From contig USSA01000082.1 in assembly GCA_900557255.1 (NCBI GenBank), positions 1 to 12,673 on the forward strand: a DNA stretch of 12,673 nucleotides. The letters are read 5' to 3'. The translations under genes and the position numbers were made by a program. Positions 6,624-12,620 of the stretch are shown in pieces. The notes beneath the pieces were generated by a model that searched no databases, had not been told where the DNA came from, and worked only from the letters and a program-made list of their open reading frames with translations. This DNA comes from an uncultured Prevotella sp. Lineage in GTDB: Bacteria > Bacteroidota > Bacteroidia > Bacteroidales > Bacteroidaceae. The stretch's first letter is position 1. Each line of letters begins with the position of its first letter.

Positions 6624-7535
6624 ATGTCAGCAATGAATTTAGCATCCATTGATATCGGCTCCAACGGAGCCCGACTCCTCATCAAGCGCTTCGAACCCGA
6701 GGCTATCCGAGAGGAAGACCGCATCAAGAAACTCATGTTCATCCGCATCCCACTGCGATTGGGTAAGGATGTTTTCACCCTGGGAAAGGTTTCCAAGGAG
6801 CGTGAGAAGATGATGCTCCACATGATGAAGGGTTTCAAGCAATTCATGAAACTCAATGACGTAGAGGCATTTCGCGCCTGTGCCACATCGGCCATGCGCG
6901 ATGCCGAGAACGGCAAGAAGGTGCTCAAGAAGATAGAGAAGCAAACCGGCATCAAACTCGAAATCATCAAGGGTCAGGAGGAGGCACAACTCCTCTACAA
7001 CAACCTGGTAGAGAAAACAGACTCCAACGAGGGCAGCTTTGCCTACATCGATGTGGGCGGTGGTTCCACGGAGGTGAGCATCATCCACGACGGTGTGCTC
7101 GCCGAGAGCTATTCCTACAACATGGGTACCCTGAGAATGCTAAGCGGCAAGGTGACTGCCGAAACCGAAAGTCTCTTCAAGGAGAACCTGACGAGATATG
7201 CCGAGCAATACGGCGACATCAGGATCATCGGTTCGGGTGGAAACATCAACAAGTTGAACAAGCTGGCACGCCACAGCAAGCAGGACTCCAAAAACCTGAC
7301 GCTTGCCGAACTGAAGCGTCTCTACTCGATGATGCAGCCCCTGAGCATCGAGGAGCGCGAGATTTCCTTCTCTCTGAAGGAAGACCGTGCCGACGTCATC
7401 ATTCCTGCCGCTGAGATCTTCCTCAAGGCATGCGAATATCTGAAGTGCGAAAACATCATGGTGCCAAACATCTCACTCGCCGACTCCATCGTGGATGGAC
7501 TCTATGAGAAGATGATGGCAAAAACAGAAGAATAA
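6624..7535 (+). CDS. ppx: Exopolyphosphatase, Ppx/GppA family, short form, about 303 aa
   Basis: Ppx/GppA enzymes of the ASKHA (actin-like ATPase) fold release phosphate from polyphosphate ends or hydrolyse pppGpp. Visible motifs are phosphate-1 SIDIGSNGARLLI, RACATSAMRDAENG, IKGQEEAQLLY with the catalytic-type glutamate, phosphate-2 YIDVGGGSTEVSII and the late glycine-rich RIIGSGGNINKLNKLA. Only the two N-terminal ASKHA domains are present, with no C-terminal HD-like domain, as in the roughly 300-aa Ppx of many bacteria. The start is uncertain: the frame opens at 6573, and ATGs at 6588, 6624 and 6633 are possible; I chose 6624 as closest to the usual distance before the IDIGSN motif. It follows ppk within 17-68 bp and is closed by a strong terminator. 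Making and degrading polyphosphate are thus encoded together. GppA-like activity cannot be excluded. Confidence 0.92.
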   Translation: MSAMNLASIDIGSNGARLLIKRFEPEAIREEDRIKKLMFIRIPLRLGKDVFTLGKVSKEREKMMLHMMKGFKQFMKLNDVEAFRACATSAMRDAENGKKVLKKIEKQTGIKLEIIKGQEEAQLLYNNLVEKTDSNEGSFAYIDVGGGSTEVSIIHDGVLAESYSYNMGTLRMLSGKVTAETESLFKENLTRYAEQYGDIRIIGSGGNINKLNKLARHSKQDSKNLTLAELKRLYSMMQPLSIEEREISFSLKEDRADVIIPAAEIFLKACEYLKCENIMVPNISLADSIVDGLYEKMMAKTEE

Positions 7536-7550
7536 TCCACTTCATCCACA

Positions 7551-7612
7551 AATAAAAAAGATCCGAGACAGATGGCTAGCAATAGCCGCTGTTTCGGGTT
7601 ATCGTTTTTTAT
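7551..7612 (+). terminator. Terminator of the LRR-ppk-ppx unit
   Basis: GAT-CCGAGACAG (from 7560) pairs with CTGTTTCGG-GTT-ATC, enclosing a second small hairpin GGCTA-GCAA-TAGCC, and is followed by TTTTTT at 7604-7610. The A-run before the stem (7553-7559) makes it usable from the other strand too. Confidence 0.85.
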
Positions 7613-7732
7613 ACTTGAGTCCACTTTAAAAAGTCATTTTTGATAATTTCTTCAAATGTAATCATCTGATAATCAACTGACGTTTTCTAGGATAAAGAAC
7701 CAAAAGCTACTTTTTAAAGTGGGCTCATACTT
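7611..7732. mobile_element. MITE-like element, 110 bp, with 6-bp target duplication
   Basis: The ends are inverted repeats: GAGTCCACTTTAAAAAGT at 7617-7634 and its reverse complement, with one mismatch in 18, at 7709-7726. The hexamer ATACTT lies directly outside both ends (7611-7616 and 7727-7732), as a target-site duplication would. The interior of about 74 bp codes for nothing visible. It is either a miniature inverted-repeat element or an internally deleted insertion sequence; the parent family is not identified. It sits right behind the ppx terminator at the border of the restriction-modification insertion. Confidence 0.75.
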
Positions 7733-7739
7733 CAGATAA

Positions 7740-7823
7740 AAGAGTAAGTACCGCGAATTCAACAAGCGCAACGAAAGATTCGACGGCAAGAATAGTGCGG
7801 AAGATGAATTGAACCGACTGTAG
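7740..7823 (+). pseudogene. Possible gene-tail remnant, 27 codons
   Basis: Between the MITE-like element and the endonuclease gene a short frame reads KSKYREFNKRNERFDGKNSA and ends ELNRL, then TAG. Its codon choice and strongly charged, helix-like composition look like a protein C-terminus. A stop codon in the same frame lies directly upstream at 7737-7739 and there is no start codon. I do not recognise the parent. It could be the end of a gene cut by the element or by the arrival of the restriction-modification genes. It could also be chance. Confidence 0.3.
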
Positions 7824-8044
7824 CCAGATAAGCCCCTATCACAAATAGTAAAAACGAGGACAAAGGGATGTTTTATGTTAAATAACGTGATAAAATCAAA
7901 GATATTTCGCAAAGTTTTTGTAATTTTGGAGGCTAAAAAGGCTTATGTCTGGCTTATACCCCAAAAAGGATAGCTTGCCATAGTATCAAGCCTATGACAT
8001 TTGTGGAATCGTATATAACAACATAATGTTATAATGTGAACAGC
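7824..8044. other. AT-rich region upstream of the endonuclease
   Basis: No gene is seen here. A TAATTTTG -7-like box at 7921-7928 lacks a -33 partner. GGCTTATG occurs twice 11 bp apart around 7939-7957. A perfect palindrome AACATAATGTT lies at 8020-8030, 14 bp before the endonuclease ATG, and could be an operator, though no controller gene is visible. Confidence 0.4.
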
Positions 8045-9154
8045 ATGGCAAAGAAAATCAAGCAAAAAGTACAACTGATAGAGGGCGTTGACTCAGGCTT
8101 GTTCGGTCAAAAGTATTCAAGCCGAGATTACAGATACGAGGAATCGTGGGGAAAGAACCAGTTCAACAGTTCCTTCCCAGCCTCCCTTGTGGCTTACATG
8201 AGCAGCAAAGGGCTGAGTCCCGTATTCATCTGCACCAACCGCAAGAACGAGATTGTTCACAAGCCCATCACTGCCACAGCACTACTGGGCATCGACCCCT
8301 TGAGCGAGGATGCCTACTATGACTACGAGGCAGGGTATTACCCCTATGAACAGTATTACACGGCGAGCAAGAAAGAGAAGATAGACCTTGTGATGATCAA
8401 CCGCTCCAACTCCACCCCTCTTTGCGGTCTCGAAGTCAAGTTGACCACCCTACCCGACAACACGACAAAGGATTTGCCCGACTCTGAGTATGGCAGTGAG
8501 ATAGTAGTTCGTTCGCCTACAATTTTGTTTGTTGCATGCAGTATTTGCGCTTGCTACGACTCCCCGAGGGGAAAGATGAAGCTACACGATATGCTGAACA
8601 CCATTGGCGAGGAAATCAGGGACTGGGGAGAGATCAGGCAAGTGGCTCCACATTTCGAAGCCATCAAGCAAGCCGTACTCAATGTCTCCAGCGACCTAGC
8701 AGGCAAGCAAGTGCCACTCATCATGCAACCGATTTGGAAGACCGACCGCAAACTCACCGACTTGGACGAGCACTGTCTTGATGTCTTCGTATGGTCCAAT
8801 TTGTCAGTCATCCAGATGGCGTTAAGAGAGGCATCTTCCGAAGATGACATTTCGAGAAACCAGCGAACCATCATCTGGCTTTACAAGATGCTATGGGACT
8901 TCACGCAGTTCGGCAAGTTCAATTATACAGCTATCGTGAACAGCCTCTCCTACAAATACAAAACAGACAAGGCCTTCGCCATAAGCGGCAAGTTGACCAA
9001 TCCATTTCTTAAGTCGGCAGAGCTAGGGTCACCACGAATAAGCAAGTATGAAATCAAGAACATCATACTGGGCGATGGACAGAAACTACTTCGCCCAGAG
9101 AGAAGATTCGATGCATACCTAGTTAGTCATCCTGAATTATTTGAAAAAGAATAA
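8045..9154 (+). CDS. Type II restriction endonuclease, HindVP-like, 369 aa
   Basis: This is probably a DNA endonuclease of the PD-(D/E)XK fold. The active-site pattern is visible as KIDLVMIN (Asp114) followed by CGLEVKLT (Glu130, Lys132), then LPDNTTKDLPDSEYGSEIVV and RSPTILFVACSI. The arrangement, the SWGKNQFNSSFP start region and the length match my memory of the HindVP family, whose founder cuts GRCGYC. The cut site of this protein cannot be read from sequence and the family call is tentative. A GTG at 8036 gives three extra residues; the ATG at 8045 is preferred. The cognate cytosine methyltransferase begins 13 bp after the stop, the strongest contextual evidence. Having the nuclease before the methylase raises the question of how self-cutting is avoided on entry to a new host; an internal promoter for the methylase would be needed. 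Confidence 0.72.
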   Translation: MAKKIKQKVQLIEGVDSGLFGQKYSSRDYRYEESWGKNQFNSSFPASLVAYMSSKGLSPVFICTNRKNEIVHKPITATALLGIDPLSEDAYYDYEAGYYPYEQYYTASKKEKIDLVMINRSNSTPLCGLEVKLTTLPDNTTKDLPDSEYGSEIVVRSPTILFVACSICACYDSPRGKMKLHDMLNTIGEEIRDWGEIRQVAPHFEAIKQAVLNVSSDLAGKQVPLIMQPIWKTDRKLTDLDEHCLDVFVWSNLSVIQMALREASSEDDISRNQRTIIWLYKMLWDFTQFGKFNYTAIVNSLSYKYKTDKAFAISGKLTNPFLKSAELGSPRISKYEIKNIILGDGQKLLRPERRFDAYLVSHPELFEKE

Positions 9155-9167
9155 GAAGAATCATTAG

Positions 9168-10151
9168 ATGAAAGTAGTAGATTTATTTTGTGGCTGCGGC
9201 GGACTAAGCCTAGGATTCGAGAAGGCTGGTATGGACGTGGTGGCTGGATTCGACAACTGGACTTCCGCCCTGGAAGTATATAGAATCAACTTCACTCACC
9301 CTGCCATCATGGCCAACTTGGCAAACATAGAAGAGTCTGTGGGGAAAATTCGCCAGTTTGAACCAGATATGATTATAGGTGGACCTCCGTGCCAGGACTT
9401 CTCGTCTGCGGGAAAACGCAACGAGAACAATGGACGAGGGGACCTAACCATATGCTACTCACGCATTATCTCCGAGATAAAGCCTCGATGGTTTGTAATG
9501 GAGAACGTGGAGCGCATTCTCAAGACCCAAAAACTCCAGGATGCGCTAGCTGTGTTTAGGGCAGCGGGGTACGGACTCACCTATACCGTTCTCAATGCAG
9601 CCTTGTGCGGAGTGCCCCAGAAACGCAAACGTTTTGTCATGATAGGTAAGTTGGGAGAACAAGACGATTTCATCAAGGCTACCCTCCTGTCCAATCTCTC
9701 CGACCATGAGATGTCGGTGGCAGAGTATTTCGGCGACAAACTTGACATCAAGTATTATTATCGCCATCCACGCAGCTATGCACGACGTGGCATCTTCAGT
9801 ACTGCAGAGCCTAGCGCCACCATCCGTGGAGTGAACCGCCCTATGCCGCAAGGTTATCAGCTCCACCCTGGCGACCCGGTGGACACTTTGGAGGGGATTC
9901 GCCCTCTTACCTCGCACGAAAGAAGCATGATACAAACCTTTCCAGAGGATTTCGATTTCAAGGGAACGAAGACGAACGTGGAACAAATGATAGGCAATGC
10001 CGTTCCCGTAAACCTAGGTTATTATGTGGCCGATGCCATTCTAAGATATTCGGGCGAAGAACGCATCGCAAGAAAACACGTCAAGCCAAAAATCAACCAG
10101 CAACTCAGTTTCCTTGATTTGCATCCCCTAACTTCCGAAAGTAGAACTTAA
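9168..10151 (+). CDS. DNA (cytosine-5-)-methyltransferase, 327 aa
   Basis: This is a modification enzyme placing a methyl group on C5 of cytosine, protecting host DNA from the adjacent endonuclease. The C5-methylase motifs appear in order: motif I DLFCGCGGLSLGFEKAG (5-21), motif IV GGPPCQDFSSAG with catalytic Cys75, motif VI MENVERI (111-117), motif VIII CGVPQKRKRFVMIG (147-160), motif IX PSATIRG (215-221) and motif X QMIGNAVPVNLGYY (273-286). The target-recognition stretch between motifs VIII and IX is only about 55 residues, so it should read one short target. At 327 aa it is at the compact end of the family. The gene begins 13 bp after the endonuclease stop and ends in its own terminator, so the pair forms a self-contained cassette. 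The specificity may be GRCGYC-like if the HindVP assignment holds. Confidence 0.95.
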   Translation: MKVVDLFCGCGGLSLGFEKAGMDVVAGFDNWTSALEVYRINFTHPAIMANLANIEESVGKIRQFEPDMIIGGPPCQDFSSAGKRNENNGRGDLTICYSRIISEIKPRWFVMENVERILKTQKLQDALAVFRAAGYGLTYTVLNAALCGVPQKRKRFVMIGKLGEQDDFIKATLLSNLSDHEMSVAEYFGDKLDIKYYYRHPRSYARRGIFSTAEPSATIRGVNRPMPQGYQLHPGDPVDTLEGIRPLTSHERSMIQTFPEDFDFKGTKTNVEQMIGNAVPVNLGYYVADAILRYSGEERIARKHVKPKINQQLSFLDLHPLTSESRT

Positions 10152-10164
10152 ATATCAAGTTTTT

Positions 10165-10206
10165 ATGCTATCTTTACACAGAAATGTGCAAAGGTAGCAT
10201 TTTTTT
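10165..10206 (+). terminator. Terminator of the restriction-modification pair
   Basis: ATGCTA-T-CTTT-A-CACA, loop GAAA, TGTG-C-AAAG-G-TAGCAT forms a long near-perfect hairpin (10165-10200) followed by six T residues. It ends 2 bp before the stop codon of the convergent FKBP gene. Confidence 0.85.
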
Positions 10207-10207
10207 G

Positions 10208-10606
10208 TTATCCCACTCCCAGCAGTTCTACTTCGAATATCAGGGTAGAACCGCCTGGGATGCCCGGCTGCGAGAACTTGCCGTAGCCCATCTCGGCTGG
10301 GATGTAAAGTTCCCACTGGTCACCCACGTGCATCTGCTGCATGGCAACAATCCAGCCATCTATCAGGTCACTCAATCGCATGGCGAACGGCGTACCGCCA
10401 CGGCTGGAATCAAACTTCTTGCCGTTGATGGTCCAACCGGTGTAATGGGCCGTCACGATGCTGCGTCGGCTAGGCTGTGCTCCCTTCGGGTCGCCCTGCT
10501 TCAACACCTTATAATATATACCACGAGGCAGCGCCATAACGCCCTCCTCCTTTGCCTTTTCCTCCAGCCAACGCTTGTTGGCCTCAACATATTCTCTTTT
10601 TGCCAT
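10208..10606 (-). CDS. FKBP-type peptidyl-prolyl cis-trans isomerase, 132 aa
   Basis: This protein catalyses cis-trans isomerisation of prolyl bonds during folding. After a helical start (MAKREYVEANKRWLEEKAKE) the FKBP domain runs from about residue 28 to the end: GIYYKVLKQG, VTAHYTGWTINGKKFDSS, FAMRLSDLIDGWIVAMQQM, GDQWELYIPAEMGYG and IPGGSTLIFEVELLGV, all standard FKBP segments. There is no signal peptide or lipobox, so it should be cytosolic, unlike the exported FkpA/Mip-like forms. The YIPAEMGYG and GSTLIFEVELL blocks are intact, so activity is expected. It has its own promoter upstream and converges on the methyltransferase gene. Confidence 0.95.
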   Translation of the reverse strand: MAKREYVEANKRWLEEKAKEEGVMALPRGIYYKVLKQGDPKGAQPSRRSIVTAHYTGWTINGKKFDSSRGGTPFAMRLSDLIDGWIVAMQQMHVGDQWELYIPAEMGYGKFSQPGIPGGSTLIFEVELLGVG

Positions 10607-10644
10607 AAATCTATTTGGTTTCTTGATATACTATGATTTTTGCG

Positions 10645-10675
10645 CAAAGTTACAAAAATCTATCGTATCTGCAAA
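10645..10675 (-). promoter_or_regulatory. Bacteroidetes-type promoter of the FKBP gene
   Basis: On the minus strand TTTG (10672-10675) and TAACTTTG (10645-10652) are 19 bp apart. The start near 10638 gives a leader of about 30 nt before the ATG at 10606. Confidence 0.72.
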
Positions 10676-10718
10676 AGAAAAAGGAGAACTTTTCTTCTTT
10701 TATCAAAGAAAAGCACAG

Positions 10719-10726
10719 TACCTTTG
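10719..10726 (+). promoter_or_regulatory. -7 box left in front of the decayed flavoprotein gene
   Basis: TACCTTTGCACC matches the -7 consensus and its usual downstream context, but no TTTG lies at the -33 position. It sits about 45 bp upstream of the surviving N-terminal codons of the pseudogene and probably was its promoter. Confidence 0.45.
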
Positions 10727-10766
10727 CACCCTAATCAACCAAAAATACGATAAGCCACAATCACTA

Positions 10767-10903
10767 CATATTGCAATTATTGGTGGGGGTGCCGCAGAAT
10801 TCTTTGCGGCGAAGTGCTCGACATCGATGCCATCACCGGCGGCTTCAATCTGCAGGCCGCCTGGACCACAGGGTATGTGGTGGGACAACATATCGGAGAA
10901 TAG
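10767..10903 (+). pseudogene. Collapsed HI0933/BaiN-family flavoprotein gene
   Basis: Two ends of one gene are joined with nearly everything between them missing. The first part, from about 10767, reads [15 protein letters not shown], the N-terminal FAD-binding GxGxxG motif of HI0933/BaiN-type flavoproteins, except that the usual Gly after the second Ala is Glu. From about 10808, in another frame, [20 protein letters not shown] and then [11 protein letters not shown] end at TAG (10901-10903); this is the C-terminal motif of the same family (GEVLDxDGxTGGYNxQ). The intact protein is usually about 400 residues, so roughly 350 codons are lost. The junction falls at TTTGCGGCGAAGTG, where both ends share TGCGGC, as expected of a short-homology deletion. 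No start codon remains next to the N-terminal motif. The product, if any, would be non-functional. Confidence 0.75.
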
Positions 10904-10904
10904 C

Positions 10905-11921
10905 CTATTCTTCTTTAGAAACAAAATCTTTCACGATGCGGGTGTATTCCTCGTGATGGTCGCGATATGCCATGGCATGAACGGAGCCTTTGGCGATGAA
11001 GATAGCTTTTCTGCCTTTCGTCTTTGCCTCATAAAGCGGATGAAGCATGACGTAGGGCACGAAGGCATCCTTATCGCCATGGATAAAGAGCATCGGTTTG
11101 GTGCTCTTACGAACCTGCTCTATCTGCTGTGCCTCGGCAAACGACCAGCCGTAGCGATACTGGCAAAGGGCGGAAGTGGTATTCATCAGCGGGAAGGCAG
11201 GCAAGCCAAACTGGTCTTTGAGCTGAGCAGCAAACTCATCCCACACGCTGGTATAGCCGCAGTCCTCCACAAAGCACTTCACGTAATCGGGAGTCTTCTC
11301 TCCCGATACTGCCATCGTGGTTGCCGCACCCATCGAAATGCCGTGAATCACCTGACGGGTATTCTTCACTCTTCGTTCTTCATTCTTCACTCTTCGGCCT
11401 TCACTCTTCACTTTAAAAATCTCATTGGCGATTTCCGACCATCTGATGACATCCCATCTATCCTTCCATCCCATCTGGATATGGTCGCCCTCGCTCTCTC
11501 CATGTCCATACAGATCTGGCAGGAGCACATTATACCCCATATCGTGATTATAGAGATAGGCGATGTGCAGCATTCCCTCGGAGCGCACCTGATAGCCATG
11601 CACCACCACGGCAGTCTTTTCCGTAGTTTTCGGTGCATAGAGATAGATGGCATGTGCCTTGTAACCCGATGGCATCGTGACAAAGGTATCCTTCACGCAA
11701 TGGTGCTGATACACAGAGTCCATCCAGCCTATCATCCAAGGGCACTCATTCTTCATCCTATTCTTCCAATGCTCAGCCGTCATTCTCTCCTCCTTCGGAT
11801 AGTTGAGCGAATAATTGAGCATATAGTTGCTGGCACCATACAGTCCCAGCATCACGAGCACCACCAAGCCCAGAGCCGAAGCGATGCCTATCTTTCTTAT
11901 CTTTTTCTGTTTCATCTTCAT
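10905..11921 (-). CDS. Membrane-anchored alpha/beta hydrolase, 338 aa
   Basis: This is a serine hydrolase of the alpha/beta fold, with an unknown substrate. An N-terminal basic stretch and one hydrophobic segment (about residues 11-30) with no clear cleavage site suggest a membrane anchor, with the catalytic domain outside the cytoplasm. Visible features are the oxyanion-hole motif VVVHGY (106-110), LLPDLYGHGESEGDHIQMGW, the nucleophile elbow HGISMG (Ser196), the acid in FIHGDKDAFVP (Asp283 or Asp285) and the catalytic His315 in KGSVHAMAY. Residues 170-187 (KVKSEGRRVKNEERRVKN) are encoded by a repeat array inserted in frame just before the nucleophile strand, in a place where relatives have a short turn. 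ATGs at 11921 and 11915 are equally possible. Its stop lies 1 bp beyond the stop of the flavoprotein remnant on the opposite strand. It has its own promoter. Confidence 0.88.
   Translation of the reverse strand: MKMKQKKIRKIGIASALGLVVLVMLGLYGASNYMLNYSLNYPKEERMTAEHWKNRMKNECPWMIGWMDSVYQHHCVKDTFVTMPSGYKAHAIYLYAPKTTEKTAVVVHGYQVRSEGMLHIAYLYNHDMGYNVLLPDLYGHGESEGDHIQMGWKDRWDVIRWSEIANEIFKVKSEGRRVKNEERRVKNTRQVIHGISMGAATTMAVSGEKTPDYVKCFVEDCGYTSVWDEFAAQLKDQFGLPAFPLMNTTSALCQYRYGWSFAEAQQIEQVRKSTKPMLFIHGDKDAFVPYVMLHPLYEAKTKGRKAIFIAKGSVHAMAYRDHHEEYTRIVKDFVSKEE
11361..11414. repeat. Short tandem repeat inserted in frame in the hydrolase gene
   Basis: On the minus strand units near GTGAAGAATGAAGAACGAA/GTGAAGAGTGAAG recur over 54 bp (18 codons). 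This is the GAAGAATGAA-type cousin of the array at 2077-2121. Its length is a multiple of three, so the hydrolase frame is kept. Confidence 0.7.
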
Positions 11922-11962
11922 TCTTATTGCTATTAAAAATATCTATTATAGAGTTTCCGCTG

Positions 11963-11993
11963 CAAAATTAAGGAAAAAGATGGAAATGACAAA
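11963..11993 (-). promoter_or_regulatory. Bacteroidetes-type promoter of the hydrolase gene
   Basis: On the minus strand TTTG (11990-11993) and TAATTTTG (11963-11970) are 19 bp apart. The start near 11956 gives a leader of about 35 nt. Confidence 0.72.
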
Positions 11994-12000
11994 GAAACAG

Positions 12001-12198
12001 AGGAAAAATTCCTGTTAAATTGAAGCATAGGGCGAATTGCTAAAAATAGTGTTAAAAACACTAACTCGCTCTAAATTGGACTTTGATTGAAAATCAAGAA
12101 GTTGGGCGTTTGCCTATATTATATAGGTAACAATATGGAAACGAGCGGACTTCTGCTCGTTTCTGTATTTTGCAATATGCAAAGAACGCCTCAATTCG
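12001..12198. ncRNA. Candidate structured RNA (strand unsettled)
   Basis: A run of perfect inverted repeats fills this gap: AGGAA/TTCCT (12001-12013), TAGTGTT/AACACTA (12047-12063), TTGATT/AATCAA (12083-12097), CCTATAT/ATATAGG (12113-12127), GAAACGAGC/GCTCGTTTC (12138-12163) and TTTGCA/TGCAAA (12169-12183). Two longer-range stems enclose them: CGAATTG (12033-12039) with CAATTCG (12192-12198), and GGCGTT (12105-12110) with AACGCC (12185-12190). The nested, multibranched arrangement is that of a folded RNA. The minus strand has a TATCTTTG -7 box ending just before the closing stem, and the AGGAA/TTCCT hairpin could end that transcript. However, flanking pairs that are not Watson-Crick are G-T on the plus strand, which would be A-C on the minus RNA, so folding favours plus. 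I cannot assign it to a known family. Confidence 0.45.
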
Positions 12199-12202
12199 GG
12201 GA

Positions 12203-12210
12203 CAAAGATA
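12203..12210 (-). promoter_or_regulatory. -7 box reading into the structured region
   Basis: The minus strand carries TATCTTTG, identical to the -7 boxes of the lipoprotein and porin promoters. No TTTG is found 17-23 bp upstream. A perfect hairpin GATATTT-TTCT-AAATATC (12212-12229) occupies that spacer. Transcription would begin near 12198, at the outer edge of the closing stem. Confidence 0.4.
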
Positions 12211-12229
12211 CGATATTTTTCTAAATATC

Positions 12230-12620
12230 CCATGACTATCTAGGAGAAATTTAGAACTTTTGCGTAAAATTCTCTACCCGATAAGCTGGTTTCTTAGAAA
12301 ATATTTGGAGAAGGCGAATTAAAGCCACATTTTTGTAGCTATAAATCCCACCACTCCTCTCAACGATGTGTACTAAGATGAGGCTTTACTTTTTATTTGG
12401 ATATATGAGCTACGCCAAACAACTAATATATATTTAACAATTAGTCTTACCCTCAAATCCGCAACCTATAGGGTTTTGTGGGATTTTGCCTGTAAAACGA
12501 CAAAAATTCTTTTATTGTACATATTCCTTGGGCATAACAGAAACGTCGTAAACACAAAATCCCCTTACCCCATAAAGCGACTTGAGGTAATACGCCGGTT
12601 TAACCAGAAAAGCATGGCCT
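12230..12620. other. About 390 bp with no convincing gene
   Basis: I see no supported gene, RNA or mobile-element end here. Small features include the near-palindrome AACCTATAGGGTT around 12462-12475 and an AT-rich stretch with CTAAT/ATTAG around 12423-12446. On the minus strand a frame stays open from the right edge to 12512, but it competes with the better-looking tail at 12621 and has no visible start. Confidence 0.5.

Noticed and set aside
10165..10200. -7-like boxes (TATCTTTA, and TACCTTTG on the other strand) near the methylase end
   Set aside because: They are the two arms of the terminator hairpin, have no -33 partners and lead to no gene.
10575..11936. 453-codon plus-strand frame
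   Set aside because: It combines antisense of the FKBP start, the flavoprotein remnant and antisense of the hydrolase. Its HSSFFILHSS stretch is only the antisense of the short repeat.
12001..12229. Retron msr-msd RNA
   Set aside because: Closing inverted repeats and a long hairpin resemble one, but no reverse transcriptase gene or fragment is found on either side within the window.
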